Part shown: in pieces, positions 60,301-64,000 of the stretch
Position numbering within the stretch: position 1 is the first letter of the stretch
Layout: every line of letters starts with the position of its first letter
Assembly (NCBI GenBank): GCA_023665755.1
Contig: JAMPDF010000002.1
Coordinates: 430,010-494,009, forward strand
Reading direction: 5' to 3'
From: Prevotella sp.
Lineage (GTDB): Bacteria > Bacillota_I > Bacilli_A > ML615J-28 > CAG-313
DNA length: 64,000 nt
The notes under the pieces: model-generated
Database searches by the model: none
Seen by the model: only the letters and a program-made list of their open reading frames with translations
What the model was told of the DNA's origin: nothing
Position numbers and translations under genes: made by a program

Positions 60301-60944
60301 ATTTAGGTATGGCAGCGAAGAAATTAGGTGTTCATGTAGCTACACCAGTATTTGATGGATTGACTCATCAAGATGTAGTAGACATTATGAACGAGGCACG
60401 ACAAAAAGATGAAGAAATGGCCAAAGAGAATCCAGCCAACGCAAGAGCGATTATTGATGAAAATGGAAAAACGTACTTATATGATGGACGTACAGGACGT
60501 CAATTTGATAATAAAATATCCGTTGGTGTTATGTATATGATCAAACTTGCACACATGGTTGATGATAAACTTCATGCAAGAAGTGAAGGACCATATACAC
60601 TTGTTACGCAACAACCAATGGGAGGTAAAGCTCAAAATGGTGGTCAACGTTTTGGTGAAATGGAAGTTTGGGCATTAGAAGCTTATGGAGCTGCACATAC
60701 ACTACAAGAAATGATGACCATTAAATCAGATGATATTATTGGCCGTAATAAAGTATATAAAGCCATTGTTGATGGCGAACCACTCCCAAATCCTGGTATT
60801 CCAGAAGCATTCCGTGCATTGATTAAAGAACTACAAGGATTAGGATTGAGTGTTAAACTTGTTGACAACGACGGTGTCGATGTTGCCAATAAGAGTCTCG
60901 TAGGTGAATTTGCTGAAGCGCAAGCAAGTAAACGAGGCTTATAA
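57315..60944 (+). CDS. rpoB: DNA-directed RNA polymerase subunit beta
   Basis: The 1209-residue protein has the beta-subunit blocks in order. These include the rifampicin-site region SSQLSQFMDQINPLSELTHK and RRLSALGQGG, RICPVETPEGQNIGL, the NGYNFEDAVIMSERL region, RKISEGDKMSGRHGNKGVIS and QPMGGKAQNGGQRFGEMEVWA near the C-terminus. The start is TTG 57315 with AGAGGTGG five bases upstream; the GTG at 57306 overlaps that SD. Rifampicin-contact residues look wild type. Confidence 0.96.
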   Translation: MSYKNIQYGRTRVRRNYARVQTNVELPNLIEIQTKSFEWFLKDGLASLFKELSPIKDHGDGEKFELHFLDHEFDEPKYSIKEAKIHKVNYSRALKVNVALENKETGEFVEDKIFMGEFPVMTPWGTFIFNGSERVVVTQIVRSAGVFFSEQKDKKSGLSNFSGQIIPTRGAWIEFEKNNKDIWFAKLDRSKKVYLPTFIRALGVKSNPGMISLFVGDDDKIAPRPDKVLKIFQNSFDKDESFGEDDAVRKLYDNLRPGEKTSADTARKFIASRLFEIRRYDLAKVGRYKFNKKLDVVARAVGHRLASDLINQTTGEVILPQGTEITYRKDPITGLSTADILSQNRESLRKTYEYELMLEGNSVVLETLDVLVKTNDGDIKVRILGNDQREERCHVVLSDIFASISYYINLHVGVGKIDDIDHLSNRRLRLIGELLQNQFRMGMMKVEKSVRDKMSTSGEAKSVSAQNLVNIKPLTSTFREFFGSSQLSQFMDQINPLSELTHKRRLSALGQGGISRDRAGFEVRDVHSSHYGRICPVETPEGQNIGLINSLASYARANEFGFIETPYLVVQKDKEHKRAVITDEVKYFTADKEEEFIIAEANVNMGHDPKTGELIILDDKVIARQYGEFIETDKMNVDLVDVSPKQVVAISTACIPFLEHDDTTRALMGANMQRQAIPLLKPEAPFVGTGIEYKAAKDSGVAICADCDGVVEYVDGLNIIVRDAKGTKHTYEMNKYERSNHSTCVNQRPIVVPGEKVKAGDVLADGSSMEQGELALGRNVVIAFMTWNGYNFEDAVIMSERLVQEDVYTSIHIEEYTCEVRDTKLGKEEITRDLDGESKDSIAQLDENGIIRLGAEVKEGDTLVGKVTPKGITEPTPEERLSQALFSDNSKDVRVTSLKVPHGGSGIVHRIERFNRKNGAELPPNVNEVVRVYIVQKRKISEGDKMSGRHGNKGVISNILPIEDMPFMSDGTPIDIMLNPQGVPSRMNIGQVLEIHLGMAAKKLGVHVATPVFDGLTHQDVVDIMNEARQKDEEMAKENPANARAIIDENGKTYLYDGRTGRQFDNKISVGVMYMIKLAHMVDDKLHARSEGPYTLVTQQPMGGKAQNGGQRFGEMEVWALEAYGAAHTLQEMMTIKSDDIIGRNKVYKAIVDGEPLPNPGIPEAFRALIKELQGLGLSVKLVDNDGVDVANKSLVGEFAEAQASKRGL

Positions 60945-60961
60945 TATAAGAGGTGACAAAT

Positions 60962-63900
60962 TTGAAAAGAAAATATAAATATTTACAAATAGGGATTGCA
61001 TCACCTGAAGAAATCATTTCTTGGGCTAATCCTGAGTTACAAGGAAAAGATTTTACATATGATCCACTTCACAAAGATCGTGTTACATACATTAATGAAT
61101 CTGGTGAAAAGGTGGAATGTATTTTAAAAGGTGAAGTGAAAAAATCAGAGACAATCAACTATCGTACCTTGAAACCAGAAAAGGATGGGTTATACTGTGA
61201 GGTTATTTTTGGACCTACAAAAGACTATCAGTGTGCATGTGGTAAGTCTCGCAAAAATACAGGTGAGCGTAAAGTCTGCGAAAAGTGTGGCGTTGAATTA
61301 ACCGAAAGCAAAGTCCGCCGTGAAAGAATGGGATACATTGCATTAGCAGCGCCTGTTGTTCATATTTGGTATTTGCGCAATACACCAAGCAAAATTGCCA
61401 TTTTATTAGATATGAAAGCAAAAGATGTGTTAGAAATTGCAGCATTGTCATCGTATATCATTACGGAAGTGTTAGACGATACAATTGAGGATATTTTTCC
61501 AGGTCGCATTATCACGCAACAAGAACATAGTAGATATAGCCGGATGTATTTCGGTAAATATAAGGTAAAAACTGGTGCTGAGGCAATCAAATTCTTATTG
61601 CAAAGTTTAGACTTAAAGGAAATCGTGGATGAAATTCGTGCTGAATTGAAAGTAGCAACTAAGCAAAGAAGAGAAAAGTTAATCAAACGTCTTGAAATTG
61701 TAGAAGCATTCTATCATTCTAGTAATAAACCAGAATGGATGGTTATGGATGTAGTTCCTGTTATTCCACCTGATTTAAGACCAATGGTACAACTAGATGG
61801 TGGTCGTTTTGCTACTACTGACTTAAATGATTTGTATCGTAGAATCATTTCGAGAAATAATCGTTTACGAAAGCAAATTGAAATACGTTCTCCAGAGATG
61901 ATTATCAAAAATGAAAAAAGAATGCTCCAAGAAGCAGTTGATTCTTTAATTGATAACTCCAAACGTAAGAATAAAGCTGCAGTAGATAAAAATAGACCGC
62001 TTAAATCTTTATCGGATATTCTAAGAGGTAAACAAGGACGTTTTCGTCAAAATCTATTGGGAAAACGTGTAGACTATTCAGGTCGTTCGGTTATTGTTAT
62101 TGGACCAGATTTAAAAATGTATCAAGCGGGTATTCCTCGAGAAATGGCATTGATTTTATTCAAACCATTTATCATCAATTACTTGCGTCAAAAAGAGCAA
62201 AATGAAATGGCACTTACTACTGCAGAGGGTGTTCTTCAGATGCCGATTTCTAAAGATAAAGCGGGTGTAAAGCGTGCTAAAGAATTAATTGAACGTGGTG
62301 CACCTGAGGCTATGGAGGCATTAGAGAAAGTTGTTGTAGAACATCCTGTATTATTAAATCGTGCACCTACTTTGCATCGCTTGTCAATTCAAGCATTTGA
62401 ACCTAAATTGGTAGAGGGAAAGGCAATTCGATTACATCCACTTGTAACAACCGCATTTAACGCTGACTTCGATGGTGACCAAATGCCGGTCCATGTTCCT
62501 TTATCAGAAGAAGCACAGGCTGAAGCAAGACTATTGATGTTAGCTTCCAAAAATATTTTGGCTCCAAAAGATGGAAAACCTGTTGTTACACCTTCACAAG
62601 ATATGATTTTAGGAAACTATTATTTGTCTATTGAACGTTCACAAATTGACCGTGAATATAAAACATTTGAAGATGTATATTTAGCCTATTTGACTTGTGA
62701 AATTGAATTTAACAATCAAATTATTGTCAATGATGAGTTGACATATCGAGATATTATGGCACTGAAGAAAGATGTTGAAGCAGGTATTGCTCCTAGTGTG
62801 GGTCGCTTCTTTGTGCCTGGTAGAGAAGGAAAAGCTTTTTCATGTGAAGAAGAAGTTATTCATGCCTATGAAAAAGGTGATATTGACTTTCACACTCGTT
62901 TTGTTATTCCTGGTAAAGCCATTGCGAAACCTTTTGTTCATTTAGATCCAAAAGATCCTGATTATGAAGCAAAGGTAAAACTAAACGATGAATTAAAGAA
63001 TCAATATTTAATTACAACATACGGAAAAATGATTTTTAATCAAGTTTTCCCTGAAAATTTTGTCTATGTCAATGAGCCAGAAAGAAAGAATTTAGCTGAA
63101 GGTACACCTCTACGCTATTTTGTGAAGAAAGGTGAAAATTACAAAGAGATTATTAAAAATGCTCCACTTGTTTCTCCGTTTAAAAAAGGAATGCTCAGTA
63201 TGAGTATCAGTGAGGTATTTAGACAATCTAAACTAGCAGAAACATCTAAAACACTAGATAAAATGAAAGACTTGGGATTTAAGTATTCTACGATTGCTGG
63301 AATTACTGTTTCTGCATTCGATGTTGTAGTTGCTGAGGAAAAACGCGAAATTATTGCTAAGGCAGAAGAGGTTGTTAAAAAATACAATCAAATGTATCGC
63401 CGTGGTACAATGCTTCGTGCTGAAAAATCTCGTATGGTAATTGAAGTTTGGAATACTGCAACTAAAGATATTGAAGCATCCATTAAGAAAAAGATGCAAG
63501 TCGATGCGACAAAGAATCATATCTTTATGATGGCCGATTCTGGTGCTCGTGGTAGTTCAAGTAACTTTACGCAACTTGCTGGTATGCGTGGATTGATGGC
63601 TAAACCAAATGGTGAATCCATGGAAATACCAGTAAAGGGATGCTTTATTGAAGGTATGTCTATGTCCGAGTTCTTTATTTCTACTCATGGTGCTCGTAAA
63701 GGTTCTACTGATACTGCCTTAAAGACTGCTGAATCTGGATATTTAACAAGACGTCTTGTTGACGTATCTCAAGATATTACTATTACATGTGATGATTGTG
63801 GTACTGATAAGGGTATGGTTGTAAAAACATTGTACAATAAAGATCCAGACAAAACACCAAATGGTTATTCAGATAAAAACATTTGTGTTAATCTAAAAGA

Positions 63901-64000
63901 TCGTATTATAGGTCGTTTTGCGGCGAAACCAGTAGTAGCACGTGTTGATGGTAAGAAAACAGTACTTGTGGATAAGGGAGAATTCATTACTGAAGCAATA
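60962..64000 (+). CDS. rpoC: DNA-directed RNA polymerase subunit beta', 3' end outside window
   Basis: 1013 codons are visible with no stop at the window end. The N-terminus (KRKYKYLQIGIASPEEIISW) leads to the zinc site C91, C93, C106, C109 (CxC-12-CxxC). The catalytic NADFDGD is at 500-506, with Asp502, 504 and 506 binding Mg2+. The later ADSGARGSSSNFTQLAGMRG and STHGARKGSTDTALKTAESG belong to the bridge-helix region. It starts at TTG behind AAGAGGTGA, 17 bases after rpoB. The residue after DGDQM is Pro, where Ala is usual. Confidence 0.96.
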   Translation, partial: MKRKYKYLQIGIASPEEIISWANPELQGKDFTYDPLHKDRVTYINESGEKVECILKGEVKKSETINYRTLKPEKDGLYCEVIFGPTKDYQCACGKSRKNTGERKVCEKCGVELTESKVRRERMGYIALAAPVVHIWYLRNTPSKIAILLDMKAKDVLEIAALSSYIITEVLDDTIEDIFPGRIITQQEHSRYSRMYFGKYKVKTGAEAIKFLLQSLDLKEIVDEIRAELKVATKQRREKLIKRLEIVEAFYHSSNKPEWMVMDVVPVIPPDLRPMVQLDGGRFATTDLNDLYRRIISRNNRLRKQIEIRSPEMIIKNEKRMLQEAVDSLIDNSKRKNKAAVDKNRPLKSLSDILRGKQGRFRQNLLGKRVDYSGRSVIVIGPDLKMYQAGIPREMALILFKPFIINYLRQKEQNEMALTTAEGVLQMPISKDKAGVKRAKELIERGAPEAMEALEKVVVEHPVLLNRAPTLHRLSIQAFEPKLVEGKAIRLHPLVTTAFNADFDGDQMPVHVPLSEEAQAEARLLMLASKNILAPKDGKPVVTPSQDMILGNYYLSIERSQIDREYKTFEDVYLAYLTCEIEFNNQIIVNDELTYRDIMALKKDVEAGIAPSVGRFFVPGREGKAFSCEEEVIHAYEKGDIDFHTRFVIPGKAIAKPFVHLDPKDPDYEAKVKLNDELKNQYLITTYGKMIFNQVFPENFVYVNEPERKNLAEGTPLRYFVKKGENYKEIIKNAPLVSPFKKGMLSMSISEVFRQSKLAETSKTLDKMKDLGFKYSTIAGITVSAFDVVVAEEKREIIAKAEEVVKKYNQMYRRGTMLRAEKSRMVIEVWNTATKDIEASIKKKMQVDATKNHIFMMADSGARGSSSNFTQLAGMRGLMAKPNGESMEIPVKGCFIEGMSMSEFFISTHGARKGSTDTALKTAESGYLTRRLVDVSQDITITCDDCGTDKGMVVKTLYNKDPDKTPNGYSDKNICVNLKDRIIGRFAAKPVVARVDGKKTVLVDKGEFITEAI

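Noticed and set aside
1..64000. Mycoplasma-type code with TGA as Trp
   Set aside because: Signal peptidase ends at TGA (8329-8331) and ruvB at TGA (29052-29054) exactly at family length, so TGA is a stop.
1..64000. CRISPR array, IS element, prophage or defence island
   Set aside because: No regularly spaced repeats, transposase, integrase, phage structural gene or recognised defence protein was found on either strand.

Overview
The window is AT-rich, densely coded chromosomal DNA from a low-GC Gram-positive bacterium. The gene orders cysS-mrnC-rlmB-sigH-rpmG-secE-nusG-rplK-rplA-rplJ-rplL-rsmC-rpoB-rpoC, ftsY-ylxM-ffh, ruvB-queA and rbgA-rnhB, the SD-rich start sites, an FMN riboswitch and an L10 leader all point to Bacillota. 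Erysipelotrichia or a related Bacilli lineage is my best guess, but it is inference. TGA is a normal stop (the signal peptidase and ruvB genes end with it), so the mycoplasma code is not used. Nearly every promoter I could read is TTGNNN-17 bp-TATAAT. No tRNA, rRNA, IS element, prophage or CRISPR array was seen, and no gap without a gene exceeds about 235 bases.

Layout. 1-4.4 kb: end of a YitT-type membrane protein, recX, a small ORF, an FMN riboswitch with the riboflavin transporter ribU, glycerate kinase, and a convergent HAD phosphatase sharing a terminator. 4.5-10.7 kb: an operon of an unknown membrane protein, a soluble FtsK-type translocase, signal peptidase I, rbgA, rnhB and a LysR regulator. 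10.8-19.8 kb: one long apparent operon, rex-adhE-kinase-like-two thioredoxin-like ferredoxins-PAS-type sensory [FeFe] hydrogenase-PP2C phosphatase-group B-type [FeFe] hydrogenase. This is the metabolic centrepiece: an NADH-sensing repressor, ethanol formation, hydrogen metabolism and a probable hydrogen or redox signalling branch. 19.8-31.3 kb: YcxB-like protein, topA, ftsY-ylxM-ffh, mgtE, an inverted ruvA facing away from ruvB, queA, a cytidylate-kinase-like gene and a zinc-ribbon membrane protein.

31.5-40.7 kb: a complete glycogen operon glgB-glgC-glgD-glgA-glgP followed by pfkA, joining storage-glucan turnover to glycolysis and so to the fermentative operon. 40.9-47.3 kb: a surface protein with a cohesin-like region and Ig-like repeats, metG, a cation/proton antiporter and a second YitT protein. 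47.3-64 kb: rplM-rpsI, a small membrane protein, and the transcription/translation cluster from cysS to rpoC (cut by the window end), interrupted by a double GNAT acetyltransferase between nusG and rplK.

The points most worth a second look are the rex/adhE/sensory-hydrogenase operon with its unexplained leader and kinase-like member, the inverted ruvA with an antisense promoter pointing at ruvB, the FtsK motor without membrane segments paired with a membrane protein, and promoters embedded in terminator hairpins. I did not find a clearly new defence or mobile system.
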